Assembly (NCBI RefSeq): GCF_000764325.1
Contig: NZ_JMCG01000002.1
Coordinates: 372,001-436,000 of the forward strand
Length of the DNA: 64,000 nt
Reading direction: 5' to 3'
Source: Vibrio navarrensis
GTDB lineage: Bacteria > Pseudomonadota > Gammaproteobacteria > Enterobacterales > Vibrionaceae
The translations under genes and the position numbers were made by a program. The notes beneath the pieces were generated by a model, which worked only from the letters and a program-made list of their open reading frames with translations, made no database searches and had not been told where the DNA came from. Shown here piece after piece: positions 37,575 through 48,640 of the stretch (the first letter of the stretch is position 1; every line of letters starts with the position of its first letter).

Positions 37575-38837
37575 TTAATTACCTTTTTGTTGCCAATACT
37601 CCAGCACTTCACCAACGGTATGAAACGAGCCCACCACCAACACCATCTCTTCGCTGCTGACGTCATTCATTGCTTGCTCAAACGCGGCGACAGGCGTCTC
37701 ATACCCCACGGTTTCAGGCGGCAAATAGCCTAGCAGCTCGCTAGCGTTGGCCGCTCTTGGTCCGGTCAATGAAGCGGGATACCAATGCGTAGCGACGGGA
37801 GAAAGCGCGGCTAGCGTTGCGCGGATGTCTTTGTCATGCAGCATCGCAACCACCACGCGGATAGTTTTATCAGGATAGTTCAACTGTAACTGGCGAGTTA
37901 GGTATTGCGCTGAGTGTGGATTGTGCGCCACATCCATGAGCACCAACGGCGCTTGCTGCAACACTTGCATTCGTCCAGCTAAACGCGCATTTTTCAGGCC
38001 GTTGACAATATTGACATCACTGATCTCTAAATTAGAGACCCCAAGTGCCATCAAGGCCGTTGCGGCATTGGGCAAAGGCAACCCAGGAACAGGGAGATCA
38101 TCTAACGCAAACGCGCCATGTTGCCAGTTCCAACGTTCACCGTGCTGCTGATAATCAAATTGGATACCAACCTGATAGAGCTCAGCGCCAATGTCGTCAG
38201 CGTGAGCTGCGACGGTGGCTGGCGGAGTCGGTTGACCGCAGATCGCAGGTTTGCCGCTGCGGAAAATACCTGCTTTTTCATAGCCGATCACCGCAATGTC
38301 ATCGCCTAACCAATCAACGTGATCCAAAGCCAAACTGGTGATAACGCACACGTCGTGATCCACCACATTAGTGGCATCGAGGCGGCCACCGAGGCCCACT
38401 TCGAGGAGTACCACATCCACTTGCTCGGTTTGAAATAGTCTCAGCGCCGCTAAGGTGCCGAATTCGAAAAAACTCAGGCTTATCTCACCACGCTGTTTTT
38501 CAATAAAGTCAAACGCTGCGCAGTGTTTATCGTCAGCGAGATCCACGCCATTAACGCGCACGCGCTCGTTGTAGCGAATCAGGTGGGGTGAGCTATACAC
38601 GCCTACGGAATACCCAGCATCTAACAGGATCGCTTCCATTAATGCACAGGTTGAACCCTTGCCGTTGGTTCCCGCAACAGTAATCACCGTTGGGGCTGGT
38701 TTGGTGAGTTGAGCCTTAGTCGCAACCGCTTGAACGCGATCGAGACCAAGGTCAATTGCTGAAGTATGAATATTTGCTAAATAATCAAGCCACACCGCCA
38801 TTGGGGATGTGGCTTGAGGAACTGGGTTTTGCTTCAT
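37575..38837 (-). CDS. folC: bifunctional folylpolyglutamate / dihydrofolate synthase
   Basis: This 420-residue ATP-dependent ligase adds glutamate to dihydropteroate and to folates. The P-loop TVAGTNGKGST, YSSPHLIRYNERV, the FEFGTLAAL region, LEVGLGGRLDATN and DVAHNPHSAQYL are all visible. It lies 1 base before dedD and 44 bases after accD. It is in the same direction as folD in purpose, not in position. Confidence 0.95.
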   Translation of the reverse strand: MKQNPVPQATSPMAVWLDYLANIHTSAIDLGLDRVQAVATKAQLTKPAPTVITVAGTNGKGSTCALMEAILLDAGYSVGVYSSPHLIRYNERVRVNGVDLADDKHCAAFDFIEKQRGEISLSFFEFGTLAALRLFQTEQVDVVLLEVGLGGRLDATNVVDHDVCVITSLALDHVDWLGDDIAVIGYEKAGIFRSGKPAICGQPTPPATVAAHADDIGAELYQVGIQFDYQQHGERWNWQHGAFALDDLPVPGLPLPNAATALMALGVSNLEISDVNIVNGLKNARLAGRMQVLQQAPLVLMDVAHNPHSAQYLTRQLQLNYPDKTIRVVVAMLHDKDIRATLAALSPVATHWYPASLTGPRAANASELLGYLPPETVGYETPVAAFEQAMNDVSSEEMVLVVGSFHTVGEVLEYWQQKGN

Positions 38838-38881
38838 CTAACGTTAACCATCAAAGACTTGGTTGTTTGTTAGCAGCTACT

Positions 38882-39808
38882 TTACCCTTTTTCGTCCGCT
38901 TCTGGTACAGAATATGCGGCTTCATTTGGTGCATCGTGCACAGAAACCACCAGCGGCGACTTATGATTGGTCATTTTCGCAATCAAACCACCAACGCGCT
39001 GACGCATTTCACGGCGGTCAACAATCATATCGATAGCGCCATGCTCAAGCAGGAACTCACTGCGTTGGAAGCCTGCTGGCAAGTCTTCGCGCACGGTTTG
39101 TTCGATCACGCGACGGCCAGCAAAGCCGATCAGCGCTTTGGGCTCACCGATGTTGATATCACCCAGCATGGCCAAACTTGCCGATACCCCACCCATGGTT
39201 GGGTCCGTCATGACCGAGATAAACGGCAACCCTTTGGCCGATAGGCGTTCAAGTGCCGCACTGGTTTTCGCCATCTGCATCAAAGACATCAACGCCTCTT
39301 GCATACGCGCACCGCCACTGGCCGAGAAACAAACCAGTGCGCAGTTGTTTTCCATTGCTGCTTCAACTGCACGTACAAAACGAGCGCCAACAACAGAACC
39401 CATTGAACCGCCCATAAAGGAGAATTCAAACGCACAAGCGACCACTGGGATGCCCAATAGCTCGCCTTTCATCGCCACCAACGCATCTTTCTCGCCGCTG
39501 CTCTTCTGCGCCGCCGCGATACGCTCTTTGTAACGCTTAGAATCTTTAAACTTCAGTTTATCTTGTGGTTCCAGCTCTGTGCCTAGCTCCACTCGTTCAC
39601 CCTCATCCAGAAACGTTTCCAGACGACGACGTGCTTTCATACGCATGTGATGATTACACTTGGGGCAAACTTCAAGATTACGTTCTAGCTCTGCATGGTA
39701 CAGAACTTGTTCACATGACGTACATTTGGTCCAGACACCTTCTGGAATCGATGCTTTACGTGAACTTACAATGTTGCTTTTCTCTAAAATCTTTTCAAGC
39801 CAACTCAT
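38882..39808 (-). CDS. accD: acetyl-CoA carboxylase carboxyltransferase subunit beta
   Basis: This 308-residue protein has an N-terminal four-cysteine zinc ribbon ([10 protein letters not shown] and CPKC) and the crotonase-like carboxyltransferase core ([59 protein letters not shown]). With AccA it moves the carboxyl group from biotin to acetyl-CoA, the committed step of fatty-acid synthesis. The C-terminus is longer by an acidic tail than E. coli. It is in the usual truA-accD-folC order. Confidence 0.96.
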   Translation of the reverse strand: MSWLEKILEKSNIVSSRKASIPEGVWTKCTSCEQVLYHAELERNLEVCPKCNHHMRMKARRRLETFLDEGERVELGTELEPQDKLKFKDSKRYKERIAAAQKSSGEKDALVAMKGELLGIPVVACAFEFSFMGGSMGSVVGARFVRAVEAAMENNCALVCFSASGGARMQEALMSLMQMAKTSAALERLSAKGLPFISVMTDPTMGGVSASLAMLGDINIGEPKALIGFAGRRVIEQTVREDLPAGFQRSEFLLEHGAIDMIVDRREMRQRVGGLIAKMTNHKSPLVVSVHDAPNEAAYSVPEADEKG

Positions 39809-39978
39809 GGAAGACCTTTTCTATCAACGCTCCCGCTCCATAGCGAAAGACAAAAATTCGGAATTACGCGTGGGGATTAAACCACATATAAAGACAACTG
39901 TAGATAAAAAACTGGTTGTACCTATTTTTCTACAACATGTTACCTGCTAAACGACTCATTTTTTGAATGCGAGTCTCA

Positions 39979-40776
39979 CTATAAGTTCAAATTATCTGGC
40001 AAAAATAGCGGACCGATCGGCTCGCGAGGCAGTTCAAATGCCTGTGGATAATCAACATCCACCAGATATAAGCCTTCAGCTTTAGCCGTCGGGCCCGCAA
40101 GTTTGCGATCTTTGGCTTCGAGCAGCCATTGAATCCACTCGGGCGATTGCTCGCCACGCCCGACCATGATTAGGCTGCCGGTAATGTTGCGCACCATATG
40201 GTGGACAAATGCATTCGCTTTGATATCAATCACGATGTAGTGCCCATGGCGCGTAACATTTAAGTGCATTAAGTTACGAAACGGACTATGCGATTGGCAA
40301 TGCACTGCTCGAAACGAGGTAAAGTCGTTCTCACCGAGCAGATATTGCCCAGCCAAATGCATTTTTTTCTCATCAAGTTCACCATGATAGTGGCTGACAC
40401 CACGCCCAAGAATAGCAGGTCGCAATGCATGGTTATAAATGATGTAGCGATAGCGCCGCGCAGTGGCAGAAAAACGGGCATGAAATTCATCAGGTACTTC
40501 TTTCGCCCAGCGTACTGCAATATCTCCCGGCAGATTCGCATTGGTTCCCATCATCCAAGCAACCATCTTGCGGCTTACATCGGTATCAAAGTGCACAACT
40601 TGTCCAGTACCGTGGACACCTGCATCGGTGCGCCCAGCACATTGAACTTCAACAGGATGGTTCGCGACCTTGGAAAGCGCACTTTCGAGCTTTTCCTGTA
40701 CGCTCTTTACTTCTCGCTGTCTCTGCCAGCCAAAGTAGTCACTGCCGTTGTATTCGATGCCTAATGCAATTCTCAT
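39979..40776 (-). CDS. truA: tRNA pseudouridine(38-40) synthase
   Basis: This 265-residue protein has the catalytic Asp in [18 protein letters not shown] and the family motifs [16 protein letters not shown] and [19 protein letters not shown]. It converts uridines 38-40 in the anticodon arm of many tRNAs. The frame is open to 40824, but ATG 40776 ([11 protein letters not shown]) is the family start. It is downstream of fimV and upstream of accD; the E. coli dedA that lies between truA and accD is absent here. Confidence 0.95.
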   Translation of the reverse strand: MRIALGIEYNGSDYFGWQRQREVKSVQEKLESALSKVANHPVEVQCAGRTDAGVHGTGQVVHFDTDVSRKMVAWMMGTNANLPGDIAVRWAKEVPDEFHARFSATARRYRYIIYNHALRPAILGRGVSHYHGELDEKKMHLAGQYLLGENDFTSFRAVHCQSHSPFRNLMHLNVTRHGHYIVIDIKANAFVHHMVRNITGSLIMVGRGEQSPEWIQWLLEAKDRKLAGPTAKAEGLYLVDVDYPQAFELPREPIGPLFLPDNLNL

Positions 40777-40845
40777 GTTAACCTTCGATTTGATTCTGGG
40801 GCGGGAAGTATAAACGCTTGGCAAGAGAATTTCTAACCGTGAAAA

Positions 40846-40873
40846 GCAAGGGCAGCCTGCGCTGCCCTTACTT
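40846..40873 (-). terminator. fimV terminator
   Basis: AAGGGCAGC and GCTGCCCTT form a perfect 9-bp stem around a 4-base loop; the minus strand continues GCTTTTC. Confidence 0.6.
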
Positions 40874-40880
40874 CAGCCGG

Positions 40881-43800
40881 TTAACGGCCGTTAATTTTGT
40901 CGATGAGTTGTTTCGCTTCACGACGTACCGCATCATCGCCGTACACTATCGCTTCTTCGAGTAACTTAACCGCACCACTCTCATCGTTCATTTCGATGTA
41001 GATCTTGGCCAAATCGAGTTTACCCGCCGCTTCCGCATTCTCATCCACATCAATGTCGCTGATATCGCCAATCACGTCCGGAAACTCATCTAACCCCACA
41101 TCCAGCTTGAGATCCGGGTCATCTAACTCAACCTCATCACCATCCACTTGGGCCATTAACTCATCGATGGTCATAAATTGATGGCGTTTTGGATCAAAAT
41201 CATCCTGCTCAGCCCAGTTTTCGTCGTCAATCGTCGGCTGTTGCAGTGCTTCTTCAGAGCCCCAGATTTCTCGTTCATCTTCTGGCATCTCTTCTGTAGC
41301 GCCAAGCGTCGGCTCCTCTGGCAGCTTAAAGCCATCCCAGTCTTCACCAACGGCCAGCATTGCTTCAAGATCCATTCCCGCACTGGCAACCGTATCGCCA
41401 TCGAGCTCACCTGCGAAGAAGTCATCCTCAAACGGCTCTTCAGAAAGCAAGTTAGCCATAGCGGCTTCATCAAACTGCTGCTGCAGCACTTCCTCTTCGG
41501 CGAGATTAAAATCCGCCTCCTGAGCAAATACATCATATAACGCATCTTGCTCTTCGTAAGAGGAAGCGCTGCCGTTGCCGTGGGCTGCCTGACCAAGCGG
41601 CATGTCACCCTCGCTTGCAAACGAAGGCAGTTCGAGATCATTAAACGGGAAATCTTGTTCATCCTGCTCAGACGGCTCCAGCTCTTCACCGAGTTCACTC
41701 GCAACCGAGCTAATTGCGTCTTCTTCGCCAAACTCAGGCAAATCGAGATCATCAATGACGAAATCGTCATCTTCTGGCTCAGGTAAATCGTCAAGCTCAA
41801 AGGACGGTTCGTCCGCTACCGCCTCAAGCGCTTCTTCTTCACCAAACTGTGGCAGTTCGATCTCTTCTGCATCTTCGCTTGGCAAATTCTCGGTGTCTAA
41901 CGACGGCTCTGTTTCGATCTGGGCTAGGACGTCTTCTTCGTCGAGCTCTGGCAAATCAAGATCATCGAGCTCCAGTGCCTCTTCTTCACCAAACTCAGGC
42001 AGGTCTAAATCGTCCAGCTCCAGCGCTTGGTCTTCGATGAGCTCAGGCTCCGCCTCTGGCTCTTCAGCCATCGCCGCCAGCGCGTCTTCTTCACCGAACT
42101 CAGGCAGGTCTAGATCGTCAAGCTCTAGCGCTTGGTCTTCGATGACTTCAGACTCCGCCTCTGGCTCTTCAGCCATCGCCGCCAGTGCGTCTTCTTCGCC
42201 AAACTCGGGCAGGTCTAGTTCGTCCAGCTCTAGCGCTTCATCTTCGATGAGCTCAGACTCCGCCTCTGGCTCTTCAGCCATCGCCGCCAGCGCGTCTTCT
42301 TCACCAAACTCAGGCAGGTCTAGATCGTCCAGCTCCAGCGCTTGATCTTCGATGAGCTCAGACTGCGCCTCTGGCTCTTCAGCCATCGCTGCCAGTGCGT
42401 CTTCTTCGCCAAACTCGGGCAGGTCTAAATCGTCCAGCTCCAGCGTTTCATCTTCAATGAGATCAGACTGCGCCTCTGGCTCTTCAGCCATCGCCGCCAG
42501 AGCGTCTTCTTCACCAAACTCGGGCAGGTCTAGATCGTCTAGCTCCAGCGCTTGGTCTTCGATGAGATCAGACTCCGCCTCTGGTTCTTCAGCCATCGCC
42601 GCCAGCGCGTCTTCTTCACCGAACTCGGACAGCTCTAAATCGTCTAGCTCCAGCGCTTGCTCTTCGATGAGCTCAGACTGCGCCTCTGGCTCTTCAGCCT
42701 CACCAAACTCGTTTAACTCAAGTTCGTTCAGCCCAATCGCATCAGTGCCTAATGAAGCTTCTGACTCTTGCTCAGCTTCGTTCTCACTGGCTGTACGTGC
42801 ATCTTCTTCATCAAATTCTGGTAAATCCGCATCATCCAGCACTTCATCATCGTGCGAGGCGGGAGCAAGAGCTTCCTCGTCTTGAAGCGCTGCACTCTCT
42901 TCATTAGCGAAAGCGTCTTCATCAGCGAAAGCGGCTAGCGATTCCTCTTGCTGCCTTGGCATCTCAGGCTCAATTTGCCCAAAGCCGTCTAACTCGCTTT
43001 CAGCATCGGCCCAATCTTCTTCCTGCGGCGTACCAAACTCATTGGCAACCGTATTGGGTGTTGGCGTAAATTGAGGGGCTTCATCCGCAGCAGGTTGCTC
43101 TTCTTGTACCTTGCTATCTGACGGTATCTGCTCAGGATCGCTCGATGGCTCAGCCTGCAAAGCCTCATCTAATGTGTTATCGACTGAAACGTTTTCGTCC
43201 GCTTGAGTAAGTTCTTCGTCAGTATCCGCGCTCAACTCTTCATCAATCTGAGCATCTTGTGCTTCTTCATCACTAGGTTGCGCGTCAAAAGCAGGCTCTT
43301 CATCCGCTTCTGCTAACGACTCAGGTTGCTCAACGTCGTCAATCGCGGCTTGTAGCCAATCTTCGTCGAGCTCGTCATCAAGCAGTTCAGACTCTTGCTG
43401 CGAGGCCGCTTCTTCCGTCAACTCATCAGAGGGATCAGATGCTGGCAGTTCTTCTACTGGCTCCTCAGATGCAACGCGTGGCTGCTCGACTTCATCGATT
43501 GCCGCTTGTAACCAATCGTCATCGTCGTCAGACTCTGGGTCTTCTTGCCATTTGTCGTCTTCTGTCAGCCTCTCTTGATCAGGCTCTGGTGAGAGTTGCT
43601 CGAAAAGCGCCTCTTGCTCAAATTCATCCGCAAGGTCTTGTTCGGGCTCATGTTGATCGCTGTGCGGCGTTTCGTCGCGACTTGGGCTTTCTTCAACTTC
43701 GTCACTCTCCCAAGCCTGCTCATCACCATCCGTCACTTCATCGAATGACACCTCATCAGGCAGCACATCCAAAAGCGGGTCCATCAGCGGAGCAACATCC

Positions 43801-46184
43801 GCCAAGTCGTCAATAAAATCTTGGCTATTGAACTCTTTGTCTAACGACGCAATATCATCGGTATTCGTTTCATCTGGCGAGATTTGCTCCAATCCTTCAT
43901 CGGACAAATCCGCCTCTGGAATAATTTGTGGCTCTTGTTGCGACTCTTGTGTCAAGGCTTGCTGGCGCTCTTCTTCGACAGCTTCTTGCTTGTCAACGCT
44001 CAGTTCAACCACCTCATCCGACGCGTCCAAAGCCGCTTCGAGCTCTTGGGCAAAATCGAACTCACTTTCGTCCGACTCAGACATTAGGTCATTGTCAGGC
44101 TGCGTTTCATCCAAGCCGATCAGCTCATCAAAAATCGCTTCATCGGAATCCTCTACACTCTCTTCAGGTGATGAAGACTGTGCTTCATCATCAAGCAGAG
44201 ATGTATCACTTGCCTCATCCAGCTCCGCGTCAAGTAGCTCATCGAGCAAATCGATACTGTTTTCATCCAGCTCAGGAACCGGATCAACTTCACCAAAAGA
44301 AGCCAATTCATCAAGTTCACTCAGCGGGTCAAATTCGTCCTCTTCACTCTCTTCTGCAAGATCGAGCATTTCATCCAATAGCTCGGTGCCATCTGGCTCA
44401 AAGCTCGTTTGTGTCTCGTCAAGGCCAGCAAGTTGCTCTAGCTCATCCAACGCATCGAAACTGCTGTTATCCTCTTCCAGCATTTCATCTAGCAGTGCGG
44501 TAGAGGCGTCATCGTCATCGCTTTCACTAAGGCCAGACAACGCCTCTAGTTCGTCAAAAACATCGTCCGCCGATGCTGTTTCTTTCTTTTCCTCAAACTG
44601 AGCAAAGAGGTTTTCGACATCTTCATCAGACGCCATTCCAGCAGCAAAAGCATCCTCTGGCAGCTTGGTGGCACTCGGCACTTCGTCTTCAGCGGCTGGC
44701 TCCAGATCAAGATCGAACTCATCGCTATCATCTTCCTCATCCATGCTGGCAAACAAGTCATCCAGCATGGATTGATCGAGGGCTGCATCGCCGAGCTCTT
44801 CACTTGGCTCATCCGCCGCCAGCAACTCAGCAAAGTCATCTTCCGACATGGCCAAATTATCATCGGAGAGATCGAAACTATCACTTTCTTCGTCGTCGGT
44901 GATTTCGAGATCGGGCAAAGCGTCATCCAAGGCGCGTTCCATCTCTTGTAAGCCCAGTGCTTTATCAGAACCTTTGACACTGATGCCATTGGCTGAAGGT
45001 TCAAACTCATCGAAATCGGTATCGAGGTCGCCATCTTCACCAATGCTGGCAAACGGATCTTCGCCATCCTCCCCTTCCAGATTGAAGTCGAGCTCGTCGT
45101 CATCCAGATTGCCAAAAACATCGTCTTCGTTATCTGTGGCATCATCAAACAGTTTATCGGCATCCCCTTCGGTCTCACTGAAGAGATCATCATCGAGATC
45201 CAGCTCATCAGAAAGCTCGTCTAGCTCATCAGCGGCAACGGGCGGTGGTGTCAGTGGTGCTTGCTTGCTTTCGACTTCCGGTTCTGGTGCCGATTCTTTA
45301 CGACGACCAAGCAACATGACGATCAGTAAGCCGATGAGCGCCCCCGGAATCAAGGCCGCCGCCGCAACCAACCAACCGTTTGACAAGAAGTTATCCAGCG
45401 CAGAAGGCTGTTTCTTTTGCTGCTCTGCCAGTTTTTCACGCTCTTCCGCTAGCAGTTTTTCCACCTCTGAACGGATGCGGTTTTCATCACCAAGTTCCGA
45501 CTTAAGACCATCCACTTCCGATTGCACTTGGGCTAGCATCAAGCGTAAGTTGTGATTTTTCTCTTCTAACGCGGTCAACTCGCTTTCTGAGCTTTCAAGC
45601 TGCTTTTCCAGTGTTTTAACTTGCGGCGACTCGGTCTGTGTGACGACCGGTGTTTGCGGCTGGATAGCTTCTGGCGAGGCAGGTGTCACTGGTACGCTTT
45701 GCGGCGCAACCGTTGGACGCACTGGCGCTGGCTGCACTGTCACAGGCGCACGTAGTTTGTCCTGATGCGCCTTCATGATGGTAACGGCTTGTTCTGTGGT
45801 CGCACTTCGTACTTGTTCTAAAGACGGGATACGCAGATTACTGCCAGGAATCAAACTGTGGATATTTTGGTTTTCAAACGCCTGCGGATTTAAACGGTAG
45901 ATGGCTAAAAGGGTTTGCTGTACCGAGACGTTGTTGGCAGGTCTTAGTCTGCTGGCCACAGACCAGAGCGTTTCGTTCTCTGCCGTTGGACCGTAAAATG
46001 TCGAAGGTTGGTTGCTGCTTGGCAGGGGGGCATTAGCGCGCTCAACCTGCTCGGAAAAACTGGGCGATGATTGCACTTCCCCAGTCGGACCTACCAGTCG
46101 AATGCCGTCCGCTTGGGATACTGATGTCGGTAGCGCGGTCATTAGCAGCAAAGGGGCTAACAGGCGCTGGAAAATTTGACGCAT
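40881..46184 (-). CDS. fimV: FimV/HubP polar landmark protein
   Basis: This is a 1767-residue inner-membrane protein. A signal segment is followed by a periplasmic LysM domain (about 70-125; ENETLWSVASRL, LIPGSNLRIPS) that binds peptidoglycan. A coiled coil lies at about 190-255, and one TM helix at about 270-293. A very long acidic cytoplasmic region (about 300-1690) follows, then a C-terminal FimV domain (AGKLDLAKIYIEMNDESGAVKLLEEAIV). In V. cholerae HubP recruits ParA1, FlhG and chemotaxis proteins to the pole. The acidic part includes seven copies of a 35-residue repeat (about 41,960-42,700). It lies between asd and truA. Confidence 0.93.
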   Translation of the reverse strand: MRQIFQRLLAPLLLMTALPTSVSQADGIRLVGPTGEVQSSPSFSEQVERANAPLPSSNQPSTFYGPTAENETLWSVASRLRPANNVSVQQTLLAIYRLNPQAFENQNIHSLIPGSNLRIPSLEQVRSATTEQAVTIMKAHQDKLRAPVTVQPAPVRPTVAPQSVPVTPASPEAIQPQTPVVTQTESPQVKTLEKQLESSESELTALEEKNHNLRLMLAQVQSEVDGLKSELGDENRIRSEVEKLLAEEREKLAEQQKKQPSALDNFLSNGWLVAAAALIPGALIGLLIVMLLGRRKESAPEPEVESKQAPLTPPPVAADELDELSDELDLDDDLFSETEGDADKLFDDATDNEDDVFGNLDDDELDFNLEGEDGEDPFASIGEDGDLDTDFDEFEPSANGISVKGSDKALGLQEMERALDDALPDLEITDDEESDSFDLSDDNLAMSEDDFAELLAADEPSEELGDAALDQSMLDDLFASMDEEDDSDEFDLDLEPAAEDEVPSATKLPEDAFAAGMASDEDVENLFAQFEEKKETASADDVFDELEALSGLSESDDDDASTALLDEMLEEDNSSFDALDELEQLAGLDETQTSFEPDGTELLDEMLDLAEESEEDEFDPLSELDELASFGEVDPVPELDENSIDLLDELLDAELDEASDTSLLDDEAQSSSPEESVEDSDEAIFDELIGLDETQPDNDLMSESDESEFDFAQELEAALDASDEVVELSVDKQEAVEEERQQALTQESQQEPQIIPEADLSDEGLEQISPDETNTDDIASLDKEFNSQDFIDDLADVAPLMDPLLDVLPDEVSFDEVTDGDEQAWESDEVEESPSRDETPHSDQHEPEQDLADEFEQEALFEQLSPEPDQERLTEDDKWQEDPESDDDDDWLQAAIDEVEQPRVASEEPVEELPASDPSDELTEEAASQQESELLDDELDEDWLQAAIDDVEQPESLAEADEEPAFDAQPSDEEAQDAQIDEELSADTDEELTQADENVSVDNTLDEALQAEPSSDPEQIPSDSKVQEEQPAADEAPQFTPTPNTVANEFGTPQEEDWADAESELDGFGQIEPEMPRQQEESLAAFADEDAFANEESAALQDEEALAPASHDDEVLDDADLPEFDEEDARTASENEAEQESEASLGTDAIGLNELELNEFGEAEEPEAQSELIEEQALELDDLELSEFGEEDALAAMAEEPEAESDLIEDQALELDDLDLPEFGEEDALAAMAEEPEAQSDLIEDETLELDDLDLPEFGEEDALAAMAEEPEAQSELIEDQALELDDLDLPEFGEEDALAAMAEEPEAESELIEDEALELDELDLPEFGEEDALAAMAEEPEAESEVIEDQALELDDLDLPEFGEEDALAAMAEEPEAEPELIEDQALELDDLDLPEFGEEEALELDDLDLPELDEEDVLAQIETEPSLDTENLPSEDAEEIELPQFGEEEALEAVADEPSFELDDLPEPEDDDFVIDDLDLPEFGEEDAISSVASELGEELEPSEQDEQDFPFNDLELPSFASEGDMPLGQAAHGNGSASSYEEQDALYDVFAQEADFNLAEEEVLQQQFDEAAMANLLSEEPFEDDFFAGELDGDTVASAGMDLEAMLAVGEDWDGFKLPEEPTLGATEEMPEDEREIWGSEEALQQPTIDDENWAEQDDFDPKRHQFMTIDELMAQVDGDEVELDDPDLKLDVGLDEFPDVIGDISDIDVDENAEAAGKLDLAKIYIEMNDESGAVKLLEEAIVYGDDAVRREAKQLIDKINGR
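41960..42700 (-). repeat. 105-bp tandem repeats inside fimV
   Basis: About seven nearly identical 105-bp units encode a 35-residue motif with EEPEA, IEDQALELDDL, DLPEFGEED and ALAAMA. The reading frame is kept and most differences are synonymous or conservative (Q/E, D/E). Such repeats expand and contract by slippage or recombination, so the length of HubP should vary between strains. Confidence 0.9.
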
Positions 46185-46336
46185 AGAAGGCTCAGCTATG
46201 TGCTTTGGAATTATTTAAAATCATGATCTGTTAAATATATCGGATAACCATGGCAAAACTATAGGGAATAAGCCAAAAAATGTGGGGCTCACATGATATT
46301 CGTACTAATCTCACACAATTTTTTTTAAATCGAACA

Positions 46337-46366
46337 AAAAAGCCTCGCACGAGACGAGGCTTTATC
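46337..46366 (-). terminator. asd terminator
   Basis: On the minus strand the stem GCCTCG/CGAGGC with a 7-base loop is followed by TTTTTT. Confidence 0.8.
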
Positions 46367-46382
46367 ATTATTGGGACAACGA

Positions 46383-47396
46383 TTAGTAGTAATCGCGAAT
46401 CAGCAGTTCCGCAATTTGCACGGCGTTGGTCGCCGCCCCTTTGCGTACGTTATCTGCCACGATCCACAAGTTAACACCACTGTGATGGCTGATGTCGTTG
46501 CGAATGCGACCGACCATCACATGATCTTTACCACCAGCATCACGCACTTGGGTAGGGAACTCTTCTCCGTGGAACACTTCTATCCCATCGGTTTGTTCGA
46601 GCAATTGGACCACTTCTTCGGCGGCAATTGGTGAACGCGTTTCAATATGCACAGCTTCAGCGTGGCCGTAGAAGACCGGTACCCGCACGCAAGTTGGATT
46701 CACCGTAATCGATGCATCATTAAAGATTTTTTGCGTTTCCCACACCATTTTCATCTCTTCTTTGGTGTAGCCGTTATCCATAAATTGGTCGATTTGTGGA
46801 ATGCAGTTAAAGGCAATTTGCTGAGAGAACTGTTTGTTTTCCGCCGGAATGCCGTTGAGCAACTTCGCCGTTTGGCCAGCTAATTCATCAATACCTGCTT
46901 TTCCTGCGCCAGAGACAGATTGGTAAGTGCAGACGTTAATACGTTCAATACCGACCGCATCGTAAATCGGCTTTAGCGCCACCAGCATCTGGATGGTCGA
47001 ACAGTTTGGGTTAGCAATGATGTTGCGGTTACGAAACTCGCCAATCGCTTCTGGGTTAACTTCTGGCACAACCAGCGGAATATCGTATTCGTAACGGAAG
47101 TGCGAGGTGTTATCAATCACCACCACACCGGCTTCTGCGGCAATTGGCGCCCACTTGGCCGACAAATCGCCACCTGCAGAGAACAAGCCAATGTGGGCTT
47201 GTGACCAGTCAAACTCTTCGACATTTTGTACGTAAATTGTTTTACCGTTGAAACGGTAAGTCTTACCTTCACTGCGTTCGCTGGCGAGCAAGTAAAGCTC
47301 TCCAACAGGGAATTTACGCTCTTGCAGCACTTCCAGAATGGTTTCACCGACCGCGCCGGTCGCCCCTAAAATGGCAACATTGTATTGTTGGCTCAT
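46383..47396 (-). CDS. asd: aspartate-semialdehyde dehydrogenase
   Basis: This 337-residue NADPH enzyme converts aspartyl phosphate to the semialdehyde for lysine, threonine, methionine and diaminopimelate. [11 protein letters not shown] binds NADP, and NPNCSTIQM carries the catalytic cysteine. The position after pdxB corresponds to E. coli usg, a paralogue, but here the active-site cysteine and other residues are intact, so this copy should be catalytic. Its start overlaps the pdxB stop by ATGA. V. cholerae also has more than one asd gene; whether this genome does cannot be seen. Confidence 0.92.
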   Translation of the reverse strand: MSQQYNVAILGATGAVGETILEVLQERKFPVGELYLLASERSEGKTYRFNGKTIYVQNVEEFDWSQAHIGLFSAGGDLSAKWAPIAAEAGVVVIDNTSHFRYEYDIPLVVPEVNPEAIGEFRNRNIIANPNCSTIQMLVALKPIYDAVGIERINVCTYQSVSGAGKAGIDELAGQTAKLLNGIPAENKQFSQQIAFNCIPQIDQFMDNGYTKEEMKMVWETQKIFNDASITVNPTCVRVPVFYGHAEAVHIETRSPIAAEEVVQLLEQTDGIEVFHGEEFPTQVRDAGGKDHVMVGRIRNDISHHSGVNLWIVADNVRKGAATNAVQIAELLIRDYY

Positions 47397-48526
47397 TGAC
47401 TTACCTCAACTTGAAAACCTAATTTTGCCAGTGGCTTTAAACGGCATTGCGCACTGCCCACCAGCGTGATGGCGCTGTATTCCCGACGATCCCAATACTC
47501 TTTACGCATCAGATCAAACGCACCCGGTGCGGCGATTTCACGTCGAAACAGCGCGTCATCTTTGCGCACATCGTAGACCAGTTGCGTGAGAGTATGCAGC
47601 GTTGCTTCATCCCATTTCCGATCCAGTACCACTTTTGGCACTGGCGCTTTTGGCAACAAATCACTCGCGTGTACGCGCAATTCTTGACCGAGGAACTCAC
47701 AATAGCTGTTGAAGATCATCGTCGTTCCACGTGCTTTCCCCTCTAAGCCGTAACCGGCAACATGAGGGGTGGCGAATGCTAACAGAGGCAGCAGTTCCAT
47801 ATCAACCTCTGGCTCATACTCGAACACATCCAGCGCCGCGGTAAAACCGTCTTGTTGTTGCAAACGGCGCTTAAGCGCTTGATTATCGACCACAGGACCA
47901 CGTGCGGCGTTAATCAAAATTTGATCCGCACGCAATGAGTTTAGAATTTCTTCGTTGATCAGATGATGGGTTGGATATTTACCGTCGCGCGTGATTGGCG
48001 TGTGTAAGGTGATGACATCGGCTTCTTGCAACAAACGGTCAAGCGAAGTGAACTCCCGTTCATCTCCCGCTTCTTGCTTATAGGGATCGTTAATTAAGAC
48101 TTTAATACCAATACCAGTCAGGCACTGCTGTAAGTAGCTACCCACTTGCCCGGCACCGATAATCCCCACAGTCTGCTCAAAGACCGAAAAGCCTTGCTGC
48201 TGCGCAAGCACCATCATCACACTGAAAACGTATTCAGCGACACCGACCTTGTTACACCCCGGGGCAGCCGTAAAGTAAATGCCCTTTTCTTGCAACAGCG
48301 CTTGGTCTACGTGATCCATCCCCGCAGTTGCAGTACCGACAAATTTGAGTTTGTTCGCTTTGCTGATTAATTCAGCATTCACTTTCGTCACTGAACGAAT
48401 CATCAGTGCATCAATATCCACCAAGTCATCGGCAGTTAAACTGCGGCCCGGTTTCAAAATCACTTCACCAAGCTGGCTAAATAGCGCTTTGGCGTAAGGC
48501 ATGTTTTCATCAACAAGAATTTTCAT
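47393..48526 (-). CDS. pdxB: erythronate-4-phosphate dehydrogenase
   Basis: This 377-residue D-2-hydroxyacid dehydrogenase of pyridoxal phosphate synthesis has the NAD-binding [13 protein letters not shown], the substrate loop [12 protein letters not shown], the catalytic Arg in [11 protein letters not shown], and the His in [14 protein letters not shown]. The C-terminal PdxB-specific dimerisation domain is present. ATG 48526 ([12 protein letters not shown]) is the family start; an upstream in-frame start at 48607 adds an unlikely tail. It overlaps asd. Confidence 0.95.
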   Translation of the reverse strand: MKILVDENMPYAKALFSQLGEVILKPGRSLTADDLVDIDALMIRSVTKVNAELISKANKLKFVGTATAGMDHVDQALLQEKGIYFTAAPGCNKVGVAEYVFSVMMVLAQQQGFSVFEQTVGIIGAGQVGSYLQQCLTGIGIKVLINDPYKQEAGDEREFTSLDRLLQEADVITLHTPITRDGKYPTHHLINEEILNSLRADQILINAARGPVVDNQALKRRLQQQDGFTAALDVFEYEPEVDMELLPLLAFATPHVAGYGLEGKARGTTMIFNSYCEFLGQELRVHASDLLPKAPVPKVVLDRKWDEATLHTLTQLVYDVRKDDALFRREIAAPGAFDLMRKEYWDRREYSAITLVGSAQCRLKPLAKLGFQVEVSQ

Positions 48527-48614
48527 GGCGGCAAATCCCAGATCCATATTGGAAAGTTGCAGTGATTGTGCCCTTTTTGCTAAAAATCTCAACACATTCA
48601 CAGGCAAACAAAAA

Positions 48615-48640
48615 GAAAAAACCCGGCAGTTAGCCGGGTA
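48615..48640 (-). terminator. fabB terminator
   Basis: The stem ACCCGGC/GCCGGGT with a 5-base loop is followed on the minus strand by TTTTTTCTTTTT. Confidence 0.85.

Noticed and set aside
41960..42700. Regular 105-bp repeats as a CRISPR or satellite
   Set aside because: The repeats are in frame, have no spacers, and encode the acidic fimV repeats.
41602..44601. Long serine-rich plus-strand frames opposite fimV
   Set aside because: They are the mirror of the Asp/Glu-rich codons of fimV and have no ribosome-binding site or family.
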